Positions 7,716 to 17,171 of a stretch of DNA of 64,000 nt are shown here, piece by piece; position 1 is the stretch's first letter, and every line of letters starts with the position of its first letter. Position numbers and translations under genes: made by a program. This DNA comes from Microbulbifer hydrolyticus. GTDB lineage: Bacteria; Pseudomonadota; Gammaproteobacteria; Pseudomonadales; Cellvibrionaceae. Location: positions 248,001 through 312,000 of the forward strand of contig NZ_CP047491.1 in the NCBI RefSeq assembly GCF_009931115.1, written 5' to 3'. The notes under the pieces were generated by a model. The model made no database searches. It had not been told where the DNA came from and saw nothing but the letters and a program-made list of their open reading frames with translations.

Positions 7716-9805
7716 GGTTGCTCCTCCGCCGCCGCACGCTGTTGCTGTGCCGGTTCGGGCTGGACTGGTTGTGCGCTTTCGCCTGCGGGACTTTCTACCG
7801 GAATATCTACCGGACTTTCTGTGGGCGCCGCCGGGGCTGCATACATTCCCTGCATGGCCGCATCCTGGATGCGCGCAATGGCAAGACGGGTGTGGGCCAT
7901 ATACTGCGCAACCCGCTGTTGCGCGGCGCTCAGTGCGGCTTGCAGATCCTGCCGGATTTGATTCTGGATGGCGGCGCTCGCCCGCTCCACGGCTGTGTGC
8001 TGTTGTGCCAGGCGCTGGCCAGCCTCGTCCACACCGCCGGCCAGCAGATTGAGTTGCGGTGCCTCAGCGGCGATCCGGGCGACATTACGCTGCCGGCGGG
8101 CGGCTTCCGTGAGCTGCTTTTCCAGGGTGTCGATCGCTTTGCGCTTTTGCCACAGGTTTTCGTGATACTGATCGGCCGCCTGCCACTGCAGAATGCCGCG
8201 GGCGCGGGCCAGGATCTGTTGCTGGTATTTACTCGTCTTGCCGGCCTTGCCCAGGCGTTGGTAGCGCGCTTCGGCACCGCGCAATATGTCGAGATACTCG
8301 GACTCCTCGCTGCCGGCGGCAGAGAGCATGGCGAGGCCATCCCGGTCTGCCTCGATGCGCGCGAGGGAAGTCTTGAGCCGCTCCAGTTCCCGCTCGGCGA
8401 TCTGTACCTGCTGATCGTACTGGGCACTGTCATGCTGCTGCACGAAGGCGATGCGGCGCTGCTCGCGCTCGTCGATCAGGTTGTGGAATTCCGGCAGGCG
8501 CTGTTGCCAGCGCTCGAGTACGCGGCTCAGCTGATGCAGGTCGCGCAGCTCGGAAAGCTGCAGTTGCAGGCGGTCACTCTGCATCATCTGCAGCAGGTAA
8601 TGCTGGTTGTTGCGAATCAGCGCCGGGGTTTCCGCGTCCTCGAGCCACCCGTAACGTTGCAGGTCCAGTGGGCCGTCTTCGGCCGGCAGGGGGAATTGCA
8701 GGTGTGTGGATGCCTGTTGCAGTGCTTCCAGGTCGCCCAGTGCCTGCTGGTACTGTTGCTCCGCGTGCAGGTAGGACTGCAGGGCCAGCTTGGGCCGCGC
8801 GAGTTCCTCGTAGCTGTACGGCAGCGCCAGCAATGCTTCCTGTACTTGCGGGGAAAGCGGGTTTTTATTGATCAGATAGCCGAGCGCATCCACCGCCTGC
8901 TGATGGTGACCACCATTGACGGATACCCAGCCGAGCCCGAGCAGGGCATCACCGGACCAGGGGGTGTCCAGGCGTACACCGCGGAACTCCCGTGCGGCGC
9001 CGGTGAAATCACCGTGAAGGGCAAGGGCATAGCCGGCTCCGATGCGCGCCTTGTCGCGCAGGATGCGCAGCTCTTCATCGGCATCCAGCTGCTGTTCGAC
9101 CAGCGCCGCAGCGCGGCGGTACTCCGCCGCGGCGGCGGGCAATTGCTGCTGTCGGGCCAGGGCGGCGGCGAGGTTGCTGTGGCCAAGTACCTGTTCCGCA
9201 AGCGGCAGGTCGGCCATCGCCAGTAACTGCTGTGCCTGTGCGAGGTCGCCACTGCGAATAGAAAGGTTCAGCGTGAGCGTCGACTGGTGGATGGCGCCGG
9301 ACTTGTGTAGCTGGGTAGCGGCGGTGTCCCAGTTTTGATGGCGGTAGTTCAGCTCGGCCAGCTTGAGCCAGGCGATTTCACGAAAGCGCGCGATACGCTG
9401 CTGGTTAGTTTTGCCTGCCGTTTTGTGCAGTTGCTTTTCAAACAGCGTGGCAGCCTGGCGCTCGAGACCAAAGGCGAGGCTGATGCCGCCGCGAATAAGG
9501 TCGGCGTTATCTGCATGATGGGCGATGCCGCCGCGCAGGTCGGACACCATCAATGTGCTCAGCGCATCAAAGGTGTTGCCCTGGAAATAGTGGTACAGGG
9601 CCGCGCCGTAGCGCATGTCCTGTGCCTGCCGGAACTTTTCGTCAGGGTGCTTTTGTGTCGGCGTTGTTTCATCCGCGAGGGATTTTGCTCCGCGCGCCAA
9701 GGGCATTTCTTCGGTCGATGCGGGCAGTGGGGCACCGGCGATCAGTGCCGCCAGGGTGAGCGCCAATCGTGTTGGTGATGTCCTTTTCACAGCGGAAAAC
9801 AGCAT
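7712..9805 (-). CDS. periplasmic TPR and coiled-coil protein
   Basis: 697 residues with an N-terminal signal peptide (LALTLAALIAGAPLPAS). TPR-like helices fill about residues 60-330. A long charged coiled-coil follows (about 400-530, for example QVQIAERELERLKTSLARIEADRDG), and then a Pro/Glu/Gln-rich tail. Overlaps the next TPR lipoprotein gene by four bases. I know of no enzymatic motif in it. The shape suggests a structural periplasmic component of the ExbBD-AgmX machine. Confidence 0.65.
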   Translation of the reverse strand: MLFSAVKRTSPTRLALTLAALIAGAPLPASTEEMPLARGAKSLADETTPTQKHPDEKFRQAQDMRYGAALYHYFQGNTFDALSTLMVSDLRGGIAHHADNADLIRGGISLAFGLERQAATLFEKQLHKTAGKTNQQRIARFREIAWLKLAELNYRHQNWDTAATQLHKSGAIHQSTLTLNLSIRSGDLAQAQQLLAMADLPLAEQVLGHSNLAAALARQQQLPAAAAEYRRAAALVEQQLDADEELRILRDKARIGAGYALALHGDFTGAAREFRGVRLDTPWSGDALLGLGWVSVNGGHHQQAVDALGYLINKNPLSPQVQEALLALPYSYEELARPKLALQSYLHAEQQYQQALGDLEALQQASTHLQFPLPAEDGPLDLQRYGWLEDAETPALIRNNQHYLLQMMQSDRLQLQLSELRDLHQLSRVLERWQQRLPEFHNLIDEREQRRIAFVQQHDSAQYDQQVQIAERELERLKTSLARIEADRDGLAMLSAAGSEESEYLDILRGAEARYQRLGKAGKTSKYQQQILARARGILQWQAADQYHENLWQKRKAIDTLEKQLTEAARRQRNVARIAAEAPQLNLLAGGVDEAGQRLAQQHTAVERASAAIQNQIRQDLQAALSAAQQRVAQYMAHTRLAIARIQDAAMQGMYAAPAAPTESPVDIPVESPAGESAQPVQPEPAQQQRAAAEEQP

Positions 9806-9812
9806 GGCGAAC

Positions 9813-10352
9813 TCAGGGCGCAGGCCACTGTACGACGGTGAATTCCGGCTGTTGCTTGCCGCTGGAATCGGAAATGCGCAGTTCGAGCACGGCGGGTTCG
9901 TCAGTCTTTTTCAGTTCCGCGGTGGCGGCGCGCTTGAATGCGCGCTGTTCGGGGCCGGTGCCGGTGAAGTAGGCGGTGATCGTGTGTTCGCCGGACTTCA
10001 GGTTGCCCTTGAATAGCGGTTGGATGCCGCCGCGGTACAGCGCTTTTTTCTGATGCTCAGTGTAGAGATGCGTCTCTACCAGCTTGTTGTCGATATGTAG
10101 CTTGACGGTGTCCAGGTCGAAAAAGTGCCCCACGTCCATGGAGACATAGACGGCGACCTGGCTCTGCGCCGGGAACAGCAGGTCTTCTTCCAGTACCAGC
10201 AAGTCCCGGTTCAGTTTCAGGACCTCCTGCTTCAGGTCTTCCAGGTCACCAGCGGGGAAGTCGCCACTCTGTGCGAACGCGCTGCCGGTCATGGCCAGGG
10301 TGAAAGTGGCCAGCAGGGTGCGAAGGAAGTTGGACGGACGCGGGGAAAACAT
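9813..10352 (-). CDS. secreted protein, first gene of the ExbBD-TPR operon
   Basis: 179 residues with a signal peptide cleaved near SAFAQ. A short coiled-coil (LEDLKQEVLKLNRDLLVLEEDLLFP) is followed by a beta-rich domain that resembles an Ig-like fold (VAVYVSMDVGHFFDLDTVKLHIDNK, SGEHTITAYFTGTGP). It opens the eight-gene leftward operon, with a seven-base gap to the next gene. Not assigned to a named family. Probably a periplasmic accessory of the same machine. Confidence 0.65.
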   Translation of the reverse strand: MFSPRPSNFLRTLLATFTLAMTGSAFAQSGDFPAGDLEDLKQEVLKLNRDLLVLEEDLLFPAQSQVAVYVSMDVGHFFDLDTVKLHIDNKLVETHLYTEHQKKALYRGGIQPLFKGNLKSGEHTITAYFTGTGPEQRAFKRAATAELKKTDEPAVLELRISDSSGKQQPEFTVVQWPAP

Positions 10353-10412
10353 GGTGAAGCCTGAGAGTTGTTGAGTCTGAAATTCAAAAATTCTAAAAAG
10401 TGCGCACAGTAT

Positions 10413-10433
10413 GCCCTGTGATTATGTCAGGGC
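10413..10433 (-). terminator. possible hairpin between apbE and the TPR/ExbBD operon
   Basis: GCCCTG and CAGGGC pair across a nine-base loop, 30 bases after the apbE stop when read on the minus strand. No T-run follows, so it may be a weak or Rho-assisted terminator or an operator for the operon starting at 10352. Confidence 0.3.
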
Positions 10434-10463
10434 GCCTCGTTTCCGGTGTGACCCAGTTGGCAA

Positions 10464-11492
10464 TTACTGTTGTAACCCGCTGGTAAAAAACATCCGGTGA
10501 TTGGCATCGATAACGACTGCCTCGAATCCGGTCAATTCTTCGATCAGTGCCATGCCCTTTTCCTTGCCGAGTACGAATACGCTGGTAGAAAGAGGGTCAG
10601 TATCAAACCCGTTGGGGCCAATGACACTCACACTGATCAGCTTGTTGCTGTCGGTTGCATCTCCGCTGGAGTCTGTCGCGGCGGGCATTCCGGTGGCCGG
10701 GTTGAATATATGATGTACCCGATGATTATCGTCATCGATAAAAAAGCGTTCGTAGTCGCCGGAGGTGGAGATCGCGGTGTCTTCCAGCGGGATCACTGCG
10801 GCGTTCTTGGATTTCTGCCGCGGGTGGCGAATACCGATCAGCCAGGGTTTGCCGCGCTTGTCACCCAGTAACCGTGCATCGCCACCGGCGCTGACGCTGG
10901 CATTCTGAACGCCGTGTTGTTTCAAAATGGCCACGGCTCGGTCCACCGCATACCCCTTGGCGATTCCGCCGAGGTCGATCTTGGTGCGCGGGTCGGTAAA
11001 GCCCATGGTGTGCTTTTTCCGGTCGAGCTGGATATGCCGGTAGTTGACTGCCGGCAGCAGGGTATCCGTGGTCTTCTGGTCTGCGCGCTCTCCCGCGCGA
11101 AAATCGTACAGGCTGCCCACGGTCGCATAGGTGATATCGAATGCGCCCCTGGTTTTGTCGCTGTACCACAGGGATTTATCGACAATCGATGCCAGTTCGC
11201 TGGAGACCACAATTGGCCCCTGCCCTGCCACCCGGTTTACCCGCGACAGCTCGCTGCTTTCCTTGTAGGGCGAGAGTGCCGCATCGATCCTGCGAAACTC
11301 ACCCATTACCGCGGCAGTGATCGCTGCGGCTTGTTCCCCGTCTTCATGCCAGAACTGCAGGTGTACCTCGGTTCCCATAATCGCCTGCTTGTCGTAATGC
11401 CATTCGCAGTGGGCAAAGCCGGAACTAGCCAGGCCAACAAGCGCGGCGATCAACCGGGCAGCAAACAGGACACGGGCGCGTGAGAGGTACAT
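10464..11492 (-). CDS. apbE: FAD:protein FMN transferase (ApbE)
   Basis: 342 residues. ApbE enzymes move FMN from FAD onto a Thr/Ser of exported redox proteins in the periplasm, using Mg2+. Family marks visible are GTEVHLQFW near the N-terminus, DLGGIAKGYAVDRAV (about 178-192), SAGGDARLLGDKRGKPW and DPLSTSVFVLG near the C-terminus. An N-terminal hydrophobic segment (LFAARLIAALVGLASSGFAHC) would export or anchor it and includes a possible lipobox-like Cys. It starts 18 bases after the DUF1501 gene and so closes the leftward cluster 16856-10464. DUF4266 and DUF3570 genes, frequent ApbE neighbours, lie in the divergent operon. Confidence 0.9.
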   Translation of the reverse strand: MYLSRARVLFAARLIAALVGLASSGFAHCEWHYDKQAIMGTEVHLQFWHEDGEQAAAITAAVMGEFRRIDAALSPYKESSELSRVNRVAGQGPIVVSSELASIVDKSLWYSDKTRGAFDITYATVGSLYDFRAGERADQKTTDTLLPAVNYRHIQLDRKKHTMGFTDPRTKIDLGGIAKGYAVDRAVAILKQHGVQNASVSAGGDARLLGDKRGKPWLIGIRHPRQKSKNAAVIPLEDTAISTSGDYERFFIDDDNHRVHHIFNPATGMPAATDSSGDATDSNKLISVSVIGPNGFDTDPLSTSVFVLGKEKGMALIEELTGFEAVVIDANHRMFFTSGLQQ

Positions 11493-11510
11493 CGGAGCTT
11501 CTTTTGCTGG

Positions 11511-13082
11511 TTATCGGATCGGGGCAAATGCGGTCAGGCTGTCCATCAGGCTGGCGTTCCCCAGGCCGTGATTGGGGAACAGACTGGCAAAATTACCCTG
11601 CTCATTGTGCAGTGCCATATAGTTCAGCACCACGGTCTGCACCAGCTGGTTGACGTTGTTGGCAGCGGGACTGCCGGCGGTTTCCACATCCCCGGACGGG
11701 CGCATGTAGCCCAGCTGCTGATGACGAGCCTGTTCGTCGGCGGTGCCGCCGAGTAGCTGCGGGCGGCCCGTGGGGTTGTAAACCAGGAAATAGGAGGCGG
11801 CGGTCTGCTGGTTGTCACCGGTCCACACGCCCTTGCCGCGGCCCTCGACGGAGTCATCGATCATGCCGTTACTGAATACGGATCCGTCACTGAACACATA
11901 CACCATCAGTGGCTGGCCGACGCGAGCGGCATATTCCAGGCAGGCACCGATACAGCGGCCCGCGCGCAGGTCGCGGATCTCGCCGGTCGCGCGGTCGCCG
12001 GTGTGGTAGTCGTATCCGCCCATGGTGATGGTGCCCGCACCGGCATAACCGTTGACCACCAGCTTCATGGTGGAAGCGGCTTTCTGGAATTCGCGATCGC
12101 CGAAGAATTCCTCGGAGGAAAAAATCCCCGCGGGACCGACGATGTCCGGGTCCAGCGCCGGATCCAGCGCGGTGGGGTCGCCAAAGCGGTCGGCGAGGTC
12201 GGCGCTTTTCATATAGCCGCACTTCACCAGGTCCTTGATCACCGCATCGTTGCTCACGCGGGTGTTGACCTTGCCGAGCTTGGCGTTGGATATCCGGTAC
12301 ATGGATTCCATGACCGCGACGGTATCCTCCTGGCTCAGCAGGCCTACAAGGTCGCCCACGTCCACCAGCCCGGTTACGTCGGAAGGGCGGTCGATTTTGG
12401 TGGGCCGCACTTCCGCATTAATCAGGTCCGCCGGCGCCATGGAGTTGCCGCCGGATTCGCTGGTCTGGGAGCCGATCAGCGCCAGCAGTGAGCCATTGGC
12501 GCCGGCACGGTTGATGCCGTACATTGGGTTGTGTGGATTGTTGCCGGTATCGTTTTCGGAGCGTGCGGGAATCACCGCACCGTTGATGGCATTGGCGGTG
12601 CCGGCAGCGACCTTTTCCAGGATGCCGCGCAGCATCTGGCTGTCGCTGTGGAAGGAGAGCCCGAGGTCATTGTTAACGAAGGGATTGCCGGCGGCGTCGG
12701 TCAGTGAAGGCACCATATCGCCGGGCAGGCCCTGCTTGCTGTAGCCGGCGGTGCTCAGGAAATCGAGTTGGCCACCCTGCTTGCCCACCAGCACGTTGGA
12801 GCCAGCGATATTGGCTCCACCGGCAAGGTCGAAGCAGATAAACGGGATTTTGCCGGCGCCGTTGGCGCTGACCCCGCAGGTTGCCCGCATTGCCTCCAGG
12901 TCGGAAGACAGTGCGGCCTGGGCCATGCGCGGATTGGCAAACAGGCTGAAGATGGAGCCGCCGAGCACGGTGGCCATCCCGGCGCGAAAACCCTGGCCGA
13001 GAAAGTCACGTCGACTCACCGGCCGGTGGTGGTCCGGGTGGCGCAGCGGTTGATCCAGCTCGAAATGTTTTTTCTTGGTCAT
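11511..13082 (-). CDS. Tat-exported DUF1501-like protein
   Basis: About 523 residues. The N-terminus carries a twin-arginine motif, VSRRDFLGQGF, followed by a hydrophobic stretch ending ANPRMAQA, which indicates folded export, often with a bound cofactor. The body has features of the DUF1501 family: FICFDLAGGANIAGSNVLVG, the central GGYDYHTGDRATGE, and the C-terminal NYMALHNEQGNF. The Met of MTKKKHF is chosen because GGAG lies nine bases upstream. It sits between two CxxCH proteins and ApbE, so a periplasmic redox role is likely but unproven. Confidence 0.75.
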   Translation of the reverse strand: MTKKKHFELDQPLRHPDHHRPVSRRDFLGQGFRAGMATVLGGSIFSLFANPRMAQAALSSDLEAMRATCGVSANGAGKIPFICFDLAGGANIAGSNVLVGKQGGQLDFLSTAGYSKQGLPGDMVPSLTDAAGNPFVNNDLGLSFHSDSQMLRGILEKVAAGTANAINGAVIPARSENDTGNNPHNPMYGINRAGANGSLLALIGSQTSESGGNSMAPADLINAEVRPTKIDRPSDVTGLVDVGDLVGLLSQEDTVAVMESMYRISNAKLGKVNTRVSNDAVIKDLVKCGYMKSADLADRFGDPTALDPALDPDIVGPAGIFSSEEFFGDREFQKAASTMKLVVNGYAGAGTITMGGYDYHTGDRATGEIRDLRAGRCIGACLEYAARVGQPLMVYVFSDGSVFSNGMIDDSVEGRGKGVWTGDNQQTAASYFLVYNPTGRPQLLGGTADEQARHQQLGYMRPSGDVETAGSPAANNVNQLVQTVVLNYMALHNEQGNFASLFPNHGLGNASLMDSLTAFAPIR

Positions 13083-13114
13083 GTTTTCATTCTCCGGTGC
13101 CAATGCTCCGGTTA

Positions 13115-15631
13115 TCAGTGAATCAGAATCATCGCGCTGCCCATGGCCGCCGCGCAGGTTGCTTTTACGGTGGTCGGGGTGCGGTCAGTGTCGCAGCCGG
13201 TGCCGCATGCAGTCATGGTGTCGATCAGCCCATCCAGCTCCGCGCGCACGGCGGCCTCGTCCGGTGCAGTGGCGAGCTGGGCGGTGTGTCCGCCCACTGC
13301 GACGGGCCAGGCGATCGGTCGGCCCAGGAGTTTTTCCAGCAGTGGGTCGATCACCAGTGCGCGCTCGGCATCGGTGTCAAACGCTTCGGCGGCACTGGCT
13401 GAGAAATTGAAGCCCGGGAAATAGCTGGCGCGGGCACTGGTGTCGTCCACCAGGGTGCTGCAGTACTTCACCGCCAGCTGGGTAATACCCATCTGCTGGG
13501 CCGCGAGGAATCCGCGCACATCGGCTTCCACCGGCAGCTGTTGTTTGACCTTTTCCCAGGTGTCCACCACTGCGGGGTGCGCGCTGGATACGCCGGTGGC
13601 CGCCGACAGAGCCGCGTGAATCTGCTCGAAGCGCCGAATGCCGATGCGTGGCTGCGGGGTGAGATCCGCGGGCGCGGCAGGGGCTGCCGGGGTGGCTTCC
13701 ACGCGCACGAACTCTTCGTTACCCAGGCGCTCGAACGTCAGGAAAAATTCGTCGGAAGTGGGGCCCTTCTCCAGCGTGATTATGGTGCCGAGGGGGGAGA
13801 GTGCCTGGCCATTTTGCGGGTCGTACTCGGTGGCGGTGACCGTGGTGTCCAGATTCGCCCAGGCCTGGCCAACCACTGCTTCGCGGCCATTGATGCCGAT
13901 GCGCATGCCTTGGATTACCACCCCTTCCGGGGTAACGCCGTCCTCGAGGGTGATGAATTTCGGTTCGCTGAACAGGTAGCCGTGGTTGTCGTATTGCTGT
14001 ACTTCGAACATCACGTAGCCCTGCGGGACATCGGTCTGTTCTTCCACCTTGAACAGCAGCAGGAATTTCTCACCCACGCCGGCCTCATAATTGGTCAGGA
14101 TATCGTCCTGGGTGAGCGCGCGGGAATGGATGGCGAGCAGGCGAACGGAGCCCTGCCACACGTTGTCCCCGGAAACTTCGCTGCCGATCGCCAGTGCAAA
14201 CGAGTCGTCCCAGGTGGATAGCAGGCCCGCCTCAACAGGGTCTGTATCCCCGGTATATTCGCCATTTACGTACAGGCGGCGGCCATTGATCGGATCGAAC
14301 GTGGCCACCACATGCTGCAGGGTTGCCTGCGCGCGTTCGGCCATATCGTCGGTGATCAGTGCCGGCATGCCATCGGCGTCGGTGCTGGAATCATTGCGGT
14401 TCTGGAAGGTGTAGTTGTACATCGCCTGGCCGAGGGTGAAGTTCCGGCTTTCGTTATTACCCGAGTAGGTAACAATCCGCGCGGGCCCTTCCTGCACCAC
14501 GTTGGCGGGCGCCACCCAGGCCTCCACAGTGTACTCGCCGGTGCCGGTGAGGGTGTCGAACAGGCGCTTGCTGGTGGCGGTCGCTGCCTGCGCCTTGCCG
14601 CCATTGAGCTGGATACCCCAGGAGCCGAGCCATTCCACATCGCCGGAAAGGTTGAGGTCGATGGCCGGGTTTACGCCGGAGGTGTCGTAGGCAATGGTGC
14701 CGCTGCCCGACTTGAACTCGTACAGGGCAATGGCGTTGTTCTCAATGCGCCCGCCACCACTGGCGACGACGCCATCGGTGAGATACAGGGCCTTGCTGAT
14801 CACCCAGCTCGGGTCCACCTCGGTCACCGCGATACCGTCGACAAAGTTGCGGATCGCAGCGGCCATGGTATCGGCGTTATCTGCGCAGTCGCTCCAGCAG
14901 TTGTGGAAGTCGTTGCCCAGCCGCACCACAAAACGGGAGTTCTCCGGGTTATCCAGATCCATCCGCGCCTTGGATGCTTCGTAAGCCTGGTCGATATCAC
15001 TGCTGGCAAAGTACGGCTGTTGCGCGGTATCTGCATCTTCGCTGTGGCAGCCTGCGCAGTATTCCTCGAGTAACGGGTACACGGTGGTGGCGAAGTTGCC
15101 ACTGGACGCCGGGAAGCTTTTGCTTGCGCCCACTTCCCGCTCGGTCGGCGGCGTCAGGGTGATGGTGCTTGCGACCGATCCCGCCGCGGCGGCCCACTCC
15201 TCGATATAGTTGGTAATGATTTCGCCGCAGGTGTCGGCGTTGGCCAGCCAGCAATTGTGGCCGCTGGTCACTTTGGTGACCAGACGGGAATCTTCGGGGC
15301 TGCCGAGGTTGACCAGGTCGCGGCCCTCATCGTGGGCCAGGTTGATGTCGTCCCCACGCACAAAGCGCGGGCTCTGGTTGCCTTCGACGTGGCAGCTGCC
15401 GCAGCGGTTTTCCGCGGCCAGGTTGTCCCAGATATAGCGCTTGTAGTTCTGTACGTCCTCACTTTCCGGCGCGGGGCCTGAATAGCTGGTGTCGCCGGTG
15501 TCGGGGTTTGTATTTGGCAGGTCTTCCGTGGACTGGCCACTGCCGCCGGAGCAGGCCGTCAGCAGTGCGGAAGTGACCAGCGCAAAAAACAGTGCGGTTT
15601 TTTTATGCGAGGGGGTGAATGTACATTGCAT
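13115..15631 (-). CDS. LamG-domain lipoprotein with two CxxCH haem-binding motifs
   Basis: About 838 residues. A lipoprotein signal with TSALLTACSGG opens the chain. Two c-type haem motifs follow: CGSCHVEG and CAGCHSED, about 120 residues apart. The middle is a LamG/concanavalin-like domain (about 310-520, with YTVEAWVAPANVV and RRLYVNGEYTG). The C-terminal part is helical. The Met of MQCTFTP has GGGAGA nearby and gives a clean signal. Lies a few bases after the 406-residue CxxCH protein gene. Similar multi-domain surface cytochromes occur in planctomycetes and marine gammaproteobacteria. The substrate is unknown. Confidence 0.75.
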   Translation of the reverse strand: MQCTFTPSHKKTALFFALVTSALLTACSGGSGQSTEDLPNTNPDTGDTSYSGPAPESEDVQNYKRYIWDNLAAENRCGSCHVEGNQSPRFVRGDDINLAHDEGRDLVNLGSPEDSRLVTKVTSGHNCWLANADTCGEIITNYIEEWAAAAGSVASTITLTPPTEREVGASKSFPASSGNFATTVYPLLEEYCAGCHSEDADTAQQPYFASSDIDQAYEASKARMDLDNPENSRFVVRLGNDFHNCWSDCADNADTMAAAIRNFVDGIAVTEVDPSWVISKALYLTDGVVASGGGRIENNAIALYEFKSGSGTIAYDTSGVNPAIDLNLSGDVEWLGSWGIQLNGGKAQAATATSKRLFDTLTGTGEYTVEAWVAPANVVQEGPARIVTYSGNNESRNFTLGQAMYNYTFQNRNDSSTDADGMPALITDDMAERAQATLQHVVATFDPINGRRLYVNGEYTGDTDPVEAGLLSTWDDSFALAIGSEVSGDNVWQGSVRLLAIHSRALTQDDILTNYEAGVGEKFLLLFKVEEQTDVPQGYVMFEVQQYDNHGYLFSEPKFITLEDGVTPEGVVIQGMRIGINGREAVVGQAWANLDTTVTATEYDPQNGQALSPLGTIITLEKGPTSDEFFLTFERLGNEEFVRVEATPAAPAAPADLTPQPRIGIRRFEQIHAALSAATGVSSAHPAVVDTWEKVKQQLPVEADVRGFLAAQQMGITQLAVKYCSTLVDDTSARASYFPGFNFSASAAEAFDTDAERALVIDPLLEKLLGRPIAWPVAVGGHTAQLATAPDEAAVRAELDGLIDTMTACGTGCDTDRTPTTVKATCAAAMGSAMILIH

Positions 15632-15635
15632 TTTC

Positions 15636-16856
15636 TTATTCTCCCGCACAGTAAACCGCGGCATCCGCGTAGACCTGTTTCAGCTTGTATCCGTTGCCGG
15701 TAAAGCTGTCAGTCATGTTGGCAATGCGATTGCGGTCGGTGCTGTCTTCCGGTGCACGCAGGCACACCTGCTCAAACACCTTGGTGACCTGGCACTGGGC
15801 GAAGGCTTCGCTGTTGGCGAGTTCGCGCCCCATGGACTTGGCACCGTTGCCGGAGCCCGGCAGCTCACTGCTCCAGCCCAGGTGCAGGTTGGGCCCCTCG
15901 CGCCAGTAGTTATCCCATTTGTCATCGGGTATGACGTAGCCGTAGGGGAAGGTGGCGCTGTTGATATGGTTCTTGGCCTGTACGCGGGTACCGGTGCTGG
16001 GATCGGTCTCGCCGGCGCGGTTGTAATCCAGCCGGCCGTCTTCGCCGGTGGGGTCATTGTCCACATCGTACTCAAAGTTGTAGTAGGCAAACGCCTGGGC
16101 CATGGGGTCCATACCGCTGTGGCAGCCCACGCAATTGTTCTGGAATACACGGCTGTCGCCACCGGGGCTGCGGCTCACATCCTGGCGGATGCGGTCCGGC
16201 GGTCGTGAAGTATCGTGCACCTGTTCCAGGTCCCGACACAGGTGATTCACCAGGGTGAATCGGAACATGGCGCGGTTGGTGCCAGCGTAAAAGAATGCTT
16301 TTGCCCCACCGCGGGTTGTCATGACGCCGGCAGTGGCATCGCCGGGGAGCCCGGTAACGGAAGACTGGGTCTGGCGTTCGAGCGCCGTCTGCAGCGGGTA
16401 GCCGTTGCGCTCGAGTTCCTCGTAATGGTTGTTGTTGCTGTTGCTGTAAGCCGGCAAACCCAGCCCGGAGGCACCGGTGTAGATAATGTCGCCGGACAGT
16501 ATCTCCCGGAAGTCCACGTCGTCGCGCACCATGCCGATGACGGTCGCGGTGTAATCATTCAGGGGCGCAAAGTTGTCACCGTCGCGATTGGTCCAGGGGG
16601 TGACCAGGTTTTTCAGGGTCACATCGTAAAACGCATCGTTTTCCATGGCCCGGTAAGCCGCCGCATCGGCGTTGCCGTTGGCGATGTCTTCCGCCATGGC
16701 GGTAAGGACGCCGACACTGGGCTTGACGCCGGTGATCCGGCTGTGGATACGGGCCGCCTGCTCTTCCGGGCCGGCAAAAGCCGGAGCGCAGAGCGAGGTG
16801 CTGACACAGGCGGTCGCCACGAGCAGCAAGCGCGCGGCGGACGAATTTATTTTCAT
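15636..16856 (-). CDS. exported protein with a CxxCH haem-binding motif
   Basis: 406 residues with a signal peptide ending SLCAPAFAG. A single c-type haem motif, NNCVGCHSGMDPMAQAF, sits near residue 240, in the style of DUF1588/DUF1592-type proteins where CxxCHxxMDP is typical. First gene of the leftward cluster with the LamG cytochrome, the DUF1501 protein and ApbE. Signal and motif suggest a periplasmic or surface monohaem protein. The partner is unknown. Confidence 0.7.
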   Translation of the reverse strand: MKINSSAARLLLVATACVSTSLCAPAFAGPEEQAARIHSRITGVKPSVGVLTAMAEDIANGNADAAAYRAMENDAFYDVTLKNLVTPWTNRDGDNFAPLNDYTATVIGMVRDDVDFREILSGDIIYTGASGLGLPAYSNSNNNHYEELERNGYPLQTALERQTQSSVTGLPGDATAGVMTTRGGAKAFFYAGTNRAMFRFTLVNHLCRDLEQVHDTSRPPDRIRQDVSRSPGGDSRVFQNNCVGCHSGMDPMAQAFAYYNFEYDVDNDPTGEDGRLDYNRAGETDPSTGTRVQAKNHINSATFPYGYVIPDDKWDNYWREGPNLHLGWSSELPGSGNGAKSMGRELANSEAFAQCQVTKVFEQVCLRAPEDSTDRNRIANMTDSFTGNGYKLKQVYADAAVYCAGE

Positions 16857-17171
16857 GGGCAGATTCGCGTTGGGTTCTCGTCGCGCATACGGGGCTGCGC
16901 GGTTATTTTGCCTATTGACCGGCCACTGATACTAAAGAATGCGCAATGATTCGCCAGTATTAAAAAGATAAAGCGTGTGCTGGTTGGCAAAAACCTTGTG
17001 CGCAGCTTGAGGCTCTGCGGGGCAATCGCGAAAATCGTTGCCCAATACATCAATCACGGTTGCTGGACGGTGGTGCCAGTTATGCTGCGACATTGGCAGT
17101 AAGTGACCACTTGTAAACAGCGAAGGCATACAGGGAGTTGCCGGTGATGGAACTGAAACGAGGATCGCCCT
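16857..17171. promoter_or_regulatory. divergent promoter region between the two redox clusters
   Basis: A 315-base gap separates two divergent operons, both encoding exported haem proteins. Promoters for both must lie here, but no clear sigma-70 pair or named operator could be fixed by eye. The layout suggests shared control. Confidence 0.4.

Noticed and set aside
7718-9226. 502-codon plus-strand frame over the TPR/coiled-coil gene
   Set aside because: Shadow of a gene in a tightly coupled operon; no motif and no ribosome site.
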